Below, in pieces: positions 1 through 6,562 of a stretch of DNA of 11,780 nucleotides. A program made the translations under genes and the position numbers. Source of the DNA: Vulcanococcus sp. SFB_649D_100_25 (GTDB lineage Bacteria; Cyanobacteriota; Cyanobacteriia; PCC-6307; Cyanobiaceae); contig JAURGL010000046.1 in NCBI GenBank assembly GCA_030833825.1, positions 1-11,780 on the forward strand, in the 5' to 3' direction. Position 1 is the first letter of the stretch. Each line of letters opens with the position of its first letter. The notes under the pieces were generated by a model, which saw nothing but the letters and a program-made list of their open reading frames with translations, ran no database searches and was not told the DNA's origin.

Positions 1-891
1 AAGGTTGATCAGGTAATCGATCGTGCTCAGCACGTCCTCAGGGGTGAGGGTGCGGGTGGCGTCGGGGATCGTCAGACGCAGCTTCTTGTTGATCTTGTAG
101 CGACCAACGCGGCCCAGGTCGTAGCGCTTGGGATCGAAGAAGCGGCTGTGCAGCAGGGTCTGACCACCACTCACCGAGGGGGGCTCACCCGGACGCAGCT
201 TCTTGTAGAGCTCCAGCAGCGCCTGGTCTTCCGAAGCGATCCCTTCGTCGTTGGCCGCTTCGATCGACTTCTGGTAGTACTCGGGGTGGCGCAGCTTGTC
301 GAGCACGTCGTTATCCGACAGGCCGATCGCACGCATCAACACGTGGGCGTTGATCTTGCGGGTCTTGTCGACACGAACGTGCAGCAGATCGTTCTTGTCG
401 GTCTCGAACTTCAGCCAAGCGCCGCGGTTGGGGATCAGACTGGCGTTAAAGGTCTTACGGCCGTTCTTGTCCTGCTCGTCTTTGAAATAGACACCGGGGG
501 AACGCACGATCTGATTGACGATCACACGTTCAGCACCATTGATGATGAAGGTGCCGCGCTCGGTCATCAGGGGGAGTTCCCCGATGAAGACTTCCTGCTC
601 CTTGATCTCGCCGGTTTCCTTATTGACCAGACGGCAGGTCACGTACATCTGGGACGCGAAGGTCGCATCACGACGCTTCGCCTCTTCCACATCGTGGCGG
701 GGGCGCTTCAAGCGGTACTCGCTACCGATGAAGTGCAGCTCAAGCTTGCCGGTGTAGTCGGTGATCGGGGAGAAGCTCTCAAGCTCCTCGATCAGGCCCT
801 TCTCCAGAAACCATTTGAAGCTCGCGCGCTGCACCTCCACCAGATCGGGCAGGTAAGTGGCGGTCTTGGCGACCTGGATCGCGCTGCTCAT
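1..891 (-). CDS. rpoB: RNA polymerase beta subunit, N-terminal part (truncated by window edge)
   Basis: This is the beta subunit of DNA-dependent RNA polymerase, which forms one side of the catalytic cleft and acts in the cytoplasm with alpha, beta-prime (split into gamma and RpoC2 in cyanobacteria) and omega. Reading the minus strand from an ATG at 889-891 gives 297 codons without a stop up to the window edge. The N-terminus MSSAIQVAKTATYLPDLVEV, the protrusion/lobe motif GTFIINGAERVIVNQ (residues 113-127) followed by IVRSPGVYF, the stretch LRPGEPPS (about 232-239) and FFDPKRYDLGRVGRYKIN (251-268) are hallmarks of bacterial beta. Cyanobacterial RpoB is about 1100 residues, so roughly a quarter is visible; the rifampicin region and active site lie outside. 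There is only a weak ribosome site (GCAGG) before the ATG. No in-frame stop or frameshift is seen in the visible part. Confidence 0.97.
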   Translation of the reverse strand, partial: MSSAIQVAKTATYLPDLVEVQRASFKWFLEKGLIEELESFSPITDYTGKLELHFIGSEYRLKRPRHDVEEAKRRDATFASQMYVTCRLVNKETGEIKEQEVFIGELPLMTERGTFIINGAERVIVNQIVRSPGVYFKDEQDKNGRKTFNASLIPNRGAWLKFETDKNDLLHVRVDKTRKINAHVLMRAIGLSDNDVLDKLRHPEYYQKSIEAANDEGIASEDQALLELYKKLRPGEPPSVSGGQTLLHSRFFDPKRYDLGRVGRYKINKKLRLTIPDATRTLTPEDVLSTIDYLINL

Positions 892-928
892 GCGGTGAAC
901 CTGCAGGAACGGGTGAGACGGGACGAAG

Positions 929-950
929 GGCCTGATACGGATCGGCCTGA
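929..950 (-). repeat. Short direct repeat in the rpoB leader
   Basis: The heptamer TCAGGCC (minus-strand reading) occurs twice with an 8-base spacer, at 944-950 and 929-935, about 40-60 bases before the rpoB start codon. The 15-base period is the visible fact. A role as a protein-binding or RNA-binding site is only a possibility, and chance is a real alternative in GC-rich DNA. Confidence 0.3.
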
Positions 951-1007
951 CAAAAGGAAGGAGCTACGACCTGCGCCCACTGGGCACAAGCGCGCAGACG
1001 ACAGAGC

Positions 1008-1043
1008 CAGCCGCCCCTTAGTCGGGGAACGACTGGCCGGCTG
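1008..1043 (-). other. Split inverted repeat (possible RNA hairpin) in the rpoB leader
   Basis: CAGCCG at 1008-1013 pairs with CGGCTG at 1038-1043. Inside it AGTCG (1020-1024) pairs with CGACT (1030-1034) around a 5-base loop, extendable by two T-G pairs. An unpaired C-rich patch on one side separates the two stems. It sits about 120-150 bases before the rpoB start codon. No U-tract follows in either direction, so it is not a classical terminator. It may be a leader structure of the rpoB transcript or may be chance. Confidence 0.35.
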
Positions 1044-1202
1044 CCGCCACTATTCAGCTCGCTTCAACTCTGCAGGCAACGACAACTCGCACCGGAAAGA
1101 CACAGCACCTGGGAGGGCAGACCCGGCACAATGGCGTGACGGGCGCTTTCGGGCTGCAGTGAGCACAGGTAAATCCGTCCTCGCTGCCAGGCCAATGGAT
1201 CA

Positions 1203-2024
1203 TCATACATTGTGAAGTGCAGGCCCAAATAGGGCGCAGGCATTGCGGGTGCTCTCCTGCGCCACCACCGCCAGGGGCTGTCCGCGCAACTCAGCCACCC
1301 GCTCGGCAACCGCCATCACGTAGGAAGGCTCGTTCCGCTTGCCTCGCCGTGGCACCGGGGCCAGAAAAGGGCAGTCGGTTTCCACCAGATAGCGATCGGC
1401 AGGGACCTGCTGGGCGCAGGCATGGGTGTCGGTGGCCTTGGGGAAGGTCACATTGCCGCTGAAACTGATGTAGAGCCCCAGGTCGAGAAAGTCCTGCATC
1501 TCGGCAGGAGTACCGCTCCAGCAGTGCATCACCCCGCGCGGGCAGGCGCCGCGGGCCGCGCGCTGGCGCAACTCTTCGAGCATCGGCTCAGCCGCATCGC
1601 GGCAGTGAATGATCACCGGGAGATCCAGTTCCACGGCGAGATCCAGCTGCGGCCTGAGCATCGCCAGCTGGGGCTCGAGATCTTTGGTTCGAAAGAGATC
1701 CAGACCCAGTTCACCGATCGCCACGACGCGGGGATCAGCGTTTGCGGCCTGTCGCAGCACCTGGGGCGTGTCTTCAGCCCAGTGTTCAGGATCGAGAGGG
1801 TGAACCCCAACGGAGTACCGCAACTCCGGGAAGCGATCCGCCAGCGCTCGAATCGCTGGGATCTCGGAGGGCTCCACACACGCGTGAAGGAGGCGACCCA
1901 CGCCGGCATCACGCCAGCGCTGGGCCACCTCCTCCAGGTCCTCGTCGAAATTGCGGAAGACGATGTGACAGTGGCTGTCAATCAACGGAGCCTCAAGGCT
2001 CTCGAGAGAGACGGCGACTGTCAT
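1203..2024 (-). CDS. tatD: TatD-family metal-dependent DNase
   Basis: The product is a 273-residue cytoplasmic TatD-type TIM-barrel hydrolase, a family shown in other bacteria to have metal-dependent 3'-5' exonuclease/DNase activity linked to DNA repair. All expected metal ligands are present: DSHCH near the start (H18, H20), GELGLD (E105), IIHCRD (H140), MHCWSG (H167) and VETDCPFLAP (D217). Length is normal for the family (about 260-275). The ATG at 2022-2024 is the only plausible start, because no in-frame start codon is seen just upstream; no clear Shine-Dalgarno precedes it. It lies 39 bases after rpsT on the same strand, so the two are probably co-transcribed, with rpoB further downstream. 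The exact substrate in this organism cannot be read from sequence. Confidence 0.95.
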   Translation of the reverse strand: MTVAVSLESLEAPLIDSHCHIVFRNFDEDLEEVAQRWRDAGVGRLLHACVEPSEIPAIRALADRFPELRYSVGVHPLDPEHWAEDTPQVLRQAANADPRVVAIGELGLDLFRTKDLEPQLAMLRPQLDLAVELDLPVIIHCRDAAEPMLEELRQRAARGACPRGVMHCWSGTPAEMQDFLDLGLYISFSGNVTFPKATDTHACAQQVPADRYLVETDCPFLAPVPRRGKRNEPSYVMAVAERVAELRGQPLAVVAQESTRNACALFGPALHNV

Positions 2025-2063
2025 GGATGCACAAGCGTCCTCAGGGCCTCAACCCTAGGAGCA

Positions 2064-2366
2064 TCAAGCCTTGGCAGCCGGCTCGATGGCGGTCTTGACG
2101 GCGGCGCTCAGACGGGACTTCTGATTCGCACCGTTGTTGCGGTGCAGCACACCCACCTTCACGGCCTTATCGATCTTGCTGAATGCGGCGTTGAGGCTGC
2201 TCTGCACAGCCTGCTTGGCGGCATCACCAGGCTCCTGGGTGTAGGCCGTGCAGGCGGCGAAGCAACGCTTCACGAGGGTGCGCACCGCAGACTTGTAGGT
2301 GCGGTTGTGCAGACGATTGCGCTCGGCAATCTCAATGCGCTTCTTCGACGACTTGTTATTGGCCAC
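2064..2366 (-). CDS. rpsT: 30S ribosomal protein bS20
   Basis: This 100-residue, lysine/arginine-rich protein is ribosomal protein bS20, a helical-bundle protein that binds 16S rRNA early in assembly of the small subunit. The N-terminus MANNKSSKKRIEIAERNRLH and the later KVGVLHRNN and KSRLSAAVK segments are typical. The start codon is GTG (minus strand, 2364-2366); the alanine-asparagine N-terminus fixes this start. No Shine-Dalgarno is visible in front of it. In E. coli rpsT also uses a rare start codon (UUG) that is tied to its autoregulation; whether the GTG matters here is unknown. It is transcribed divergently from hisD and is probably co-transcribed with tatD downstream. Confidence 0.97.
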   Translation of the reverse strand: MANNKSSKKRIEIAERNRLHNRTYKSAVRTLVKRCFAACTAYTQEPGDAAKQAVQSSLNAAFSKIDKAVKVGVLHRNNGANQKSRLSAAVKTAIEPAAKA

Positions 2367-2510
2367 AGACGGTAAGGCGCTGGCTCGGCAAACAACGAGC
2401 TTACCCCTTGGCAGGCAACCCCCCTACGAAGACGAGCAACTAGCTTGAACGCTGCCCCGCAGCGCAACGGTTCCGTGGCCGCCAGCTCAGCCTCAAGCCC
2501 CGCAATCCCA
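2367..2510. other. Divergent intergenic region between rpsT and hisD
   Basis: This stretch should hold promoters for rpsT-tatD (minus) and hisD (plus). It is 144 bases if hisD starts at the ATG at 2511, and 78 bases if the TTG at 2445 is used. TTGGCA at 2408-2413 resembles a -35 box on the plus strand, but no matching -10 box is found at a proper distance. I therefore do not call a promoter. Confidence 0.4.
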
Positions 2511-3830
2511 ATGGGCAGCGCCGCGCCGCAGCATGACCGCCTGCGCCTGACGGTGCTCCGGGAGGCCAACGCCGCCGGGGAGCGCTTGGAAGCGATCGCA
2601 GAACGCACCGGGAGTGGACAGAGTCTCGAGGCTGCCGCCCGGGTTGACGCGATCCTCAGCCAGGTGCGGCAGGAGGGGGACGCGGCTCTCTTGGAACTCA
2701 CCGAACGCTTTGACGGGGTCCGTCCCGATCCGCTTCGCATTCCCACCGAAGAGCTCGAAGCGGCGTGGAGTGCCACCCCGGCTGACCTGCAGGACGCCCT
2801 GCGACTCGCCCACCGCCGCATTCTCGACTTCCACAGACGACAAACCCCGGCGGATCTCGACATCACCGGTGAGCATGGGGAACGCCTGGGCCGGCGCTGG
2901 CGAGCCGTTGAACGGGCCGGTCTCTATGTGCCGGGGGGACGGGCCAGCTACCCCAGCACCGTCTTGATGAATGCCGTTCCGGCCAAGGTGGCAGGGGTGA
3001 AGCGGGTGGTGATGGTCACCCCCCCCGGCCCGGATGGACGGGTCAACCAGACCGTGCTCGCCGCGGCCCATCTGGCCGGAATCGACGAGATCTATCGGGT
3101 GGGGGGCGCTCAGGCCGTGGCGGCCCTGGCCTACGGAACGGAATCCATTCCGAGGGTGGATGTCATCAGTGGCCCAGGCAACCTCTATGTGACCCTCGCC
3201 AAAAAAGCGGTCTACGGACGGGTCTCGATCGATTCCCTGGCCGGTCCCAGCGAGGTGCTGGTGATCGCTGATCACACCGCCAATGCCGAGCATGTGGCCG
3301 CCGATCTGCTGGCTCAAGCGGAGCACGACCCGCTGGCAGCGGCGATCCTCCTGACCACCAGCGAGAGCCTGGCGGCCGCAGTCCCCGCCGCGATCGAGGC
3401 ACAACTGGAGGGGCACCCCCGCGCCGCGATCACCCGCCAAGCCCTCAATGATTGGGGGCTGATCGTGGTCTGCTCCAGCTTGAGCGAGGCCGCCCAACTG
3501 AGTGACCGGTTCGCTCCAGAGCACCTCGAACTGCAGGTGGAGCAGCCGGAGCCCCTGGCCGATCAGATCCAACAAGCCGGGGCCATCTTTCTGGGGGCCT
3601 GGACCCCGGAAGCGGTTGGCGACTACCTGGCCGGCCCGAACCACACCCTGCCCACCTCAGGCACAGCCCGCTTCGCCGGGGCCCTGTGTGTGGAGACCTT
3701 CATGCGCCACACCAGCCTGATCCAGTTCAACCGGCAGGCCCTCGAAGCCACCGGCGGCGCCGTGGGGACCCTCGCCGACAGCGAAGGGCTCCACAGCCAT
3801 GCCGAATCGGTGCGGTTGCGGCTGAGGTGA
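2511..3830 (+). CDS. hisD: Histidinol dehydrogenase
   Basis: HisD catalyses the last two steps of histidine synthesis, oxidising L-histidinol to L-histidine with two NAD+ and a zinc ion, in the cytoplasm. From the ATG at 2511 the protein has 439 residues, the usual family length. Seen in order: YVPGGRASYPSTVLMNAVPA (about 139-158), VISGPGNLYVT (218-228), the zinc ligands in LLAQAEHDP (Q269, H272), the catalytic pair in FAPEHLEL (E337, H338), GDYLAGPNHTLPTSG with zinc ligand D371, and a C-terminal EGLHSH whose last histidine (H430) matches the fourth ligand. The frame stays open upstream to GTG 2475 and TTG 2445. That 22-residue extension is Ala/Ser/Pro-rich and looks unlike HisD, and no candidate has a good ribosome site, so the start is uncertain. 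It stands apart from other his genes, as is common in cyanobacteria. Confidence 0.95.
   Translation: MGSAAPQHDRLRLTVLREANAAGERLEAIAERTGSGQSLEAAARVDAILSQVRQEGDAALLELTERFDGVRPDPLRIPTEELEAAWSATPADLQDALRLAHRRILDFHRRQTPADLDITGEHGERLGRRWRAVERAGLYVPGGRASYPSTVLMNAVPAKVAGVKRVVMVTPPGPDGRVNQTVLAAAHLAGIDEIYRVGGAQAVAALAYGTESIPRVDVISGPGNLYVTLAKKAVYGRVSIDSLAGPSEVLVIADHTANAEHVAADLLAQAEHDPLAAAILLTTSESLAAAVPAAIEAQLEGHPRAAITRQALNDWGLIVVCSSLSEAAQLSDRFAPEHLELQVEQPEPLADQIQQAGAIFLGAWTPEAVGDYLAGPNHTLPTSGTARFAGALCVETFMRHTSLIQFNRQALEATGGAVGTLADSEGLHSHAESVRLRLR
2592..2599. repeat. HIP1 octamer GCGATCGC
   Basis: One copy of the palindrome GCGATCGC lies near the start of hisD. This octamer (HIP1) is highly over-represented in many cyanobacterial genomes. 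I noticed only this one perfect copy by eye, so it is not strikingly enriched here, as in many marine picocyanobacteria. Confidence 0.5.
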
Positions 3831-3835
3831 GCCGC
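3818..3835. terminator. Hairpin over the hisD stop codon, between convergent hisD and rpiA
   Basis: GCGGCT (3818-3823) and AGCCGC (3830-3835) form a perfect 6-bp GC-rich stem with the loop GAGGTG; the hisD TGA (3828-3830) lies at the loop/stem junction. The genes converge with only 13 bases between their stops, so any terminator must overlap coding ends. No U-tract follows on either strand, so this is a weak, possibly bidirectional terminator candidate. Confidence 0.3.
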
Positions 3836-3843
3836 CGGCTGAC

Positions 3844-4557
3844 CTAGCGCTTCACCAGATCCCGGACGCCGGCGACCCCATCTTTGATCTCACCGACCAA
3901 CACCTGATCGGTGATGTTCACGAACAGGCCGTTTTCGAGCACACCGGGAAGATTGTTGATCTCCTTCTCCAGGCTCACCGGATCGGTGATGCCACCGGCG
4001 AACTTCACATCGAGCACGAGGTTGCCCTGGTCAGTGACCACCGGACCGGCCTTCTTGACGGCCATCCGGAGCTGAGCATCTCCGCCCATCTCCCGCAGCT
4101 GGCCCTGCACCTGACGCCAAGCCCCAGGCATCACCTCAACCGGGAGCAAGAAACCGAGATTCAGGGTGTCCACCAGCTTGGTGGAGTCGACCACCACGAC
4201 GAAACGCTTGGCACGGACCGCCACCAACTTCTCCTGCACGTGGCAGGCACCGCCGCCCTTGATCAGCTGGAACGCCGGATCCACCTCATCGGCCCCGTCG
4301 ATCGCCAGATCGATGCGGTCGATGGCATTGAGGCTCTGCAGGGGGATCCCCAGTTCAGCCGCCAACACCTCACCCTGGAAGGAGGTGGTCACGCCGACGA
4401 TGTCGCTCAGCTCTCCACTTTTGAGCTTGGCCCCGAGGGCCTGAATCATCAGGGCAGCGGTGGATCCGGAACCGAGACCCACCACCATGCCGCTCTGGAT
4501 CTGCTCAGTGGCGGCCGCCGCCACCGCCTGCTTCATCTGATCCTGCAGATCCGCCAT
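3844..4557 (-). CDS. rpiA: Ribose-5-phosphate isomerase A
   Basis: RpiA interconverts ribose-5-phosphate and ribulose-5-phosphate, a cytoplasmic step shared by the pentose phosphate pathway and, in cyanobacteria, the Calvin cycle. The 237-residue product has the phosphate-binding GLGSGSTA (27-34), the DGADE motif (D87, D90), KGGGAC (K100) and catalytic E109; these sit a constant six residues after the corresponding E. coli residues (D81, D84, K94, E103). The frame is open a further 40 codons upstream, but that extension overlaps htrA and does not look like RpiA. The ATG at 4555-4557 (MADLQDQM) is therefore chosen. It starts 37 bases after the htrA stop on the same strand, so co-transcription is likely. 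It meets hisD tail to tail. Confidence 0.96.
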   Translation of the reverse strand: MADLQDQMKQAVAAAATEQIQSGMVVGLGSGSTAALMIQALGAKLKSGELSDIVGVTTSFQGEVLAAELGIPLQSLNAIDRIDLAIDGADEVDPAFQLIKGGGACHVQEKLVAVRAKRFVVVVDSTKLVDTLNLGFLLPVEVMPGAWRQVQGQLREMGGDAQLRMAVKKAGPVVTDQGNLVLDVKFAGGITDPVSLEKEINNLPGVLENGLFVNITDQVLVGEIKDGVAGVRDLVKR

Positions 4558-4594
4558 CTGACCGATTTCGCTGGGCCGTGACCGTAGCTCAGGC

Positions 4595-5701
4595 CTAACC
4601 GTGGGGCAGAGCCTCCGGCCGGATCGAAAGGTCGATCTGTTCATCACCGCGCAACACAGTGATCGGCAAGGCATCACCGATGCGAGAGGCTTCCACCAAA
4701 CGCAGCAGGACGGCGGGATCGTTCACGTCCTGGTCAGCGGCAGACACCACAAGATCGCCGCGCCGCAGCCCCGCCCGCTCCGCCGGGCTTTCGGGGATCA
4801 CGCGCTGCACCAGGGCACCATCGCGCTCCGGCAACTGCAGCAGGGCATTGGGATCTGCGTTGTTGTCCCGGGCCAAGCGTGCATTGAGGGGGACCAGCTG
4901 CAGCCCCAGATAGGGATGCACCACCGGGGCCCCCTGCCCGAGCTGGGCCGCCACCCCTTTGGCCAGGTTGATGGGGATCGCAAAGCCCAGGCCGGCGCCG
5001 GGGCCTGATCGGACCAGGGTATTGATCCCAACCACTTCGCCGCTCGCATTGATCAGAGGGCCTCCGGAATTACCGGGATTGATGGCCGCATCGGTCTGAA
5101 TCAGCTCCAGACGCTTGTCGGAAAAGCCAAGGCTGGTGATGTTGCGGTGCAGGCTGCTGATGATGCCCAGGGTCACGGTGCGCTCCAGGCCGTAGGGCGT
5201 TCCCAGGGCGATGGCCCAATCCCCCACATCGAGGGCCTCGGAATCCCCCAGGGGGGCGGCCTTCAACCCCGCAGACTTCGGCACCCGCACCACCGCCAGA
5301 TCGGTGATCGGATCGGCCCCCAGCACGGATCCCTCGAGGGCTTCTCCCCCAGCCAGGGTCACCTCCACGCGCTCGGCGCCATCGACCACATGGGCGTTGG
5401 TGAGCACCAGACCCTGGCTGTCGATCACGATCCCGGATCCCTGACCACGCTCCCTGCTGTTGGGGATCTGATCGCCAAACATCTCCCGCAGGAGGGGGTC
5501 ATTGAAGGAGGGATCCAGGCCCAGGCGCGGCACGTTCCGCTCCGTATCGATCCGCACCACCGCGGGCGCAACCCGCTTCACAGCCGTCGAGACAAAGCTG
5601 TGGTTACCCGTGCCTCCGAGATCCGCCTGGGCCGGGGGCACCGACCCAAACGCTGCCAGGCAGAGGACGACAGCAAGCAGGAGGCGCAACAACCCAGGCA
5701 A
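4595..5701 (-). CDS. HtrA/DegP-family serine endoprotease, exported, one PDZ domain
   Basis: This 368-residue protein is a trypsin-like Deg/HtrA protease that degrades misfolded proteins outside the cytoplasm. A Sec signal peptide is evident: R6, a hydrophobic core at about 7-19, and a likely cut after AQA at residue 26. The protease domain (about 36-255) has the catalytic triad H104 (TNAHVV), D134 (ITDLAVV) and S212 (NPGNSGGPL). One PDZ domain follows (about 262-360). Cyanobacteria have three such paralogues (HtrA, HhoA, HhoB); I cannot tell which this is, so no symbol is given. The start is unusual: the frame is bounded by the upstream gene's TAG at 5720-5722, and no ATG occurs before residue 74. 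A TTG at 5701, or the TTGs at 5692 or 5689, must serve. Translation may be coupled to the phosphodiesterase gene, whose stop is 18 bases upstream. Confidence 0.93.
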   Translation of the reverse strand: MPGLLRLLLAVVLCLAAFGSVPPAQADLGGTGNHSFVSTAVKRVAPAVVRIDTERNVPRLGLDPSFNDPLLREMFGDQIPNSRERGQGSGIVIDSQGLVLTNAHVVDGAERVEVTLAGGEALEGSVLGADPITDLAVVRVPKSAGLKAAPLGDSEALDVGDWAIALGTPYGLERTVTLGIISSLHRNITSLGFSDKRLELIQTDAAINPGNSGGPLINASGEVVGINTLVRSGPGAGLGFAIPINLAKGVAAQLGQGAPVVHPYLGLQLVPLNARLARDNNADPNALLQLPERDGALVQRVIPESPAERAGLRRGDLVVSAADQDVNDPAVLLRLVEASRIGDALPITVLRGDEQIDLSIRPEALPHG

Positions 5702-5719
5702 CCCGGTACTGGGGCCAGG

Positions 5720-6511
5720 CTAGGCAGAGGTCAGGGGTGGCCAGCGCAACAGCGTCGTCTTGATCTGTCCTTGATCCCCAAGCTCCAGCAAACGAGCTCC
5801 AGGCCAGAGGGGGTGCCCTGTCGGGCAGGGCTGCACCGGTTCAAAAGCCACCAGCGAGGAGGGACATCCCCAGACCGGCAGGGGTTCACCCCCCTGGGGG
5901 CGGGGCAAGGCGGCGAACCAGTGCTGATGCACATGGCCGAACACCAGGGCGCGCACCTGCGGGTGGGCGAACAGGCGATCGAGCAGGGCCTCCGGCTGCT
6001 GCAGGGCGATGCCGTCGAAGCTGCTGGAGCCGATGGGCAGCGGCGGGTGATGCAGGACCACAAGGGTGGGCTGCGAGAGCGCCTGCAACTGCTGGAGCAT
6101 CCACTCCCGCTGGCCCTCTGACACCCATCCAGCCACCTCCCCACTGCGGTGGCTGCTGAGCAGCAACAGCCTCCAGGCCCCGAGCCTCAACAACGCCGGC
6201 GCCAGGGCGCAGTGGCGAGCCAATGCAGCCCGCAGCAGCTGGGGATGATCGTGGTTGCCAGGGACCAATGCCACCGGGAGGCGGCCCAGCAGATCCAGCT
6301 GTTCAAGGACCTCCCGCAGGCGCACGTAGCCACCCCAGCTCTCGTCCTGGCAGAGATCCCCGCTGATCAACAGCAGATCCGCTGGCTGCTCCAACTGCCC
6401 CAGGGCCTGCCGCAGGCCTTCTAGCAGGGCCCGACGGGCCGGGAGACCGCGGCAATGGCCCTGGGGGTCGGCCAGCAGATGGGGATCGCTGAACTGAAGG
6501 ATCCGCTGCAC
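5720..6511 (-). CDS. CpdA-like class III cyclic-nucleotide phosphodiesterase / calcineurin-like metallophosphoesterase
   Basis: The 263-residue product is a binuclear-metal phosphoesterase of the calcineurin-like fold and resembles E. coli CpdA, which hydrolyses cAMP. All core metal-site motifs are present in order: FSDPHL (D9, H11), SGDLCQD (D52), PGNHDH (N86, H87), LHHPPLP (H154/H155) and FGHVHQHW (H193, H195). The C-terminal CPSSLVAFEP resembles the CpdA end (PSTCVQFKP). The frame stays open about 140 codons further upstream, but that part is the antisense of a plus-strand gene. The GTG at 6509-6511 (VQRILQFSDPH) puts the first motif at the expected place. No good ribosome site is seen. 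It is probably first in a unit with htrA and rpiA. The family also acts on other phosphodiesters, so cAMP as substrate is inference. Confidence 0.87.
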   Translation of the reverse strand: MQRILQFSDPHLLADPQGHCRGLPARRALLEGLRQALGQLEQPADLLLISGDLCQDESWGGYVRLREVLEQLDLLGRLPVALVPGNHDHPQLLRAALARHCALAPALLRLGAWRLLLLSSHRSGEVAGWVSEGQREWMLQQLQALSQPTLVVLHHPPLPIGSSSFDGIALQQPEALLDRLFAHPQVRALVFGHVHQHWFAALPRPQGGEPLPVWGCPSSLVAFEPVQPCPTGHPLWPGARLLELGDQGQIKTTLLRWPPLTSA

Positions 6512-6562
6512 GCCAGCATCCCGGGGTGTCGCCCTAAGTTGCCCCTTCTCCAGAAAGCTGGC
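6512..6562. promoter_or_regulatory. 51-base divergent region between the phosphodiesterase and the small four-Cys gene
   Basis: Both divergent genes must start from here or from promoters reaching into the neighbouring coding sequence. The region is bounded exactly by an inverted GCCAGC (6512-6517) / GCTGGC (6557-6562), so both start codons are preceded by the same six bases GCTGGC. A weak purine run (AGAAAG, 6552-6557) could help ribosome binding for the plus-strand gene. No clear -10/-35 pair is seen. Confidence 0.4.

Larger units (their letters stand above)
892..1202 (-). other. Noncoding region between tatD end and rpoB start (probable rpoB promoter and leader)
   Basis: These 311 bases hold no reading frame that resembles a protein and no tRNA-like T-loop. 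The rpoB promoter should lie here because tatD ends at 1203 and rpoB reads away on the same strand. I find no convincing sigma-70 promoter. The best minus-strand pair is TTGCCT followed 19 bases later by AATAGT, which is weak. Two structured elements stand out: a split inverted repeat at 1008-1043 and a 7-base direct repeat at 929-950. Reading through from tatD is also possible because no terminator with a U-tract is seen. Confidence 0.5.

Noticed and set aside
892..1202. Possible small RNA or tRNA gene in the rpoB leader
   Set aside because: No cloverleaf, promoter or terminator pattern could be supported by eye.
148..1215. Long plus-strand open frame opposite rpoB and its leader
   Set aside because: It is the antisense of a clear rpoB N-terminus, and its product resembles no protein. 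Long antisense frames are expected in GC-rich coding DNA.
1064..1309. 81-codon minus-strand frame across the end of tatD and the leader
   Set aside because: It overlaps tatD in another frame, is Trp/Arg/Cys-rich, and looks like no known protein.
1685..1695. GGTTCGAAA, resembling a tRNA T-loop
   Set aside because: It is inside tatD, with no matching acceptor, D-arm or anticodon arm around it.
4558..4677. 40-residue upstream extension of rpiA
   Set aside because: It overlaps the end of htrA and is Arg/Cys-rich, unlike RpiA. The ATG at 4557 fits the family start.
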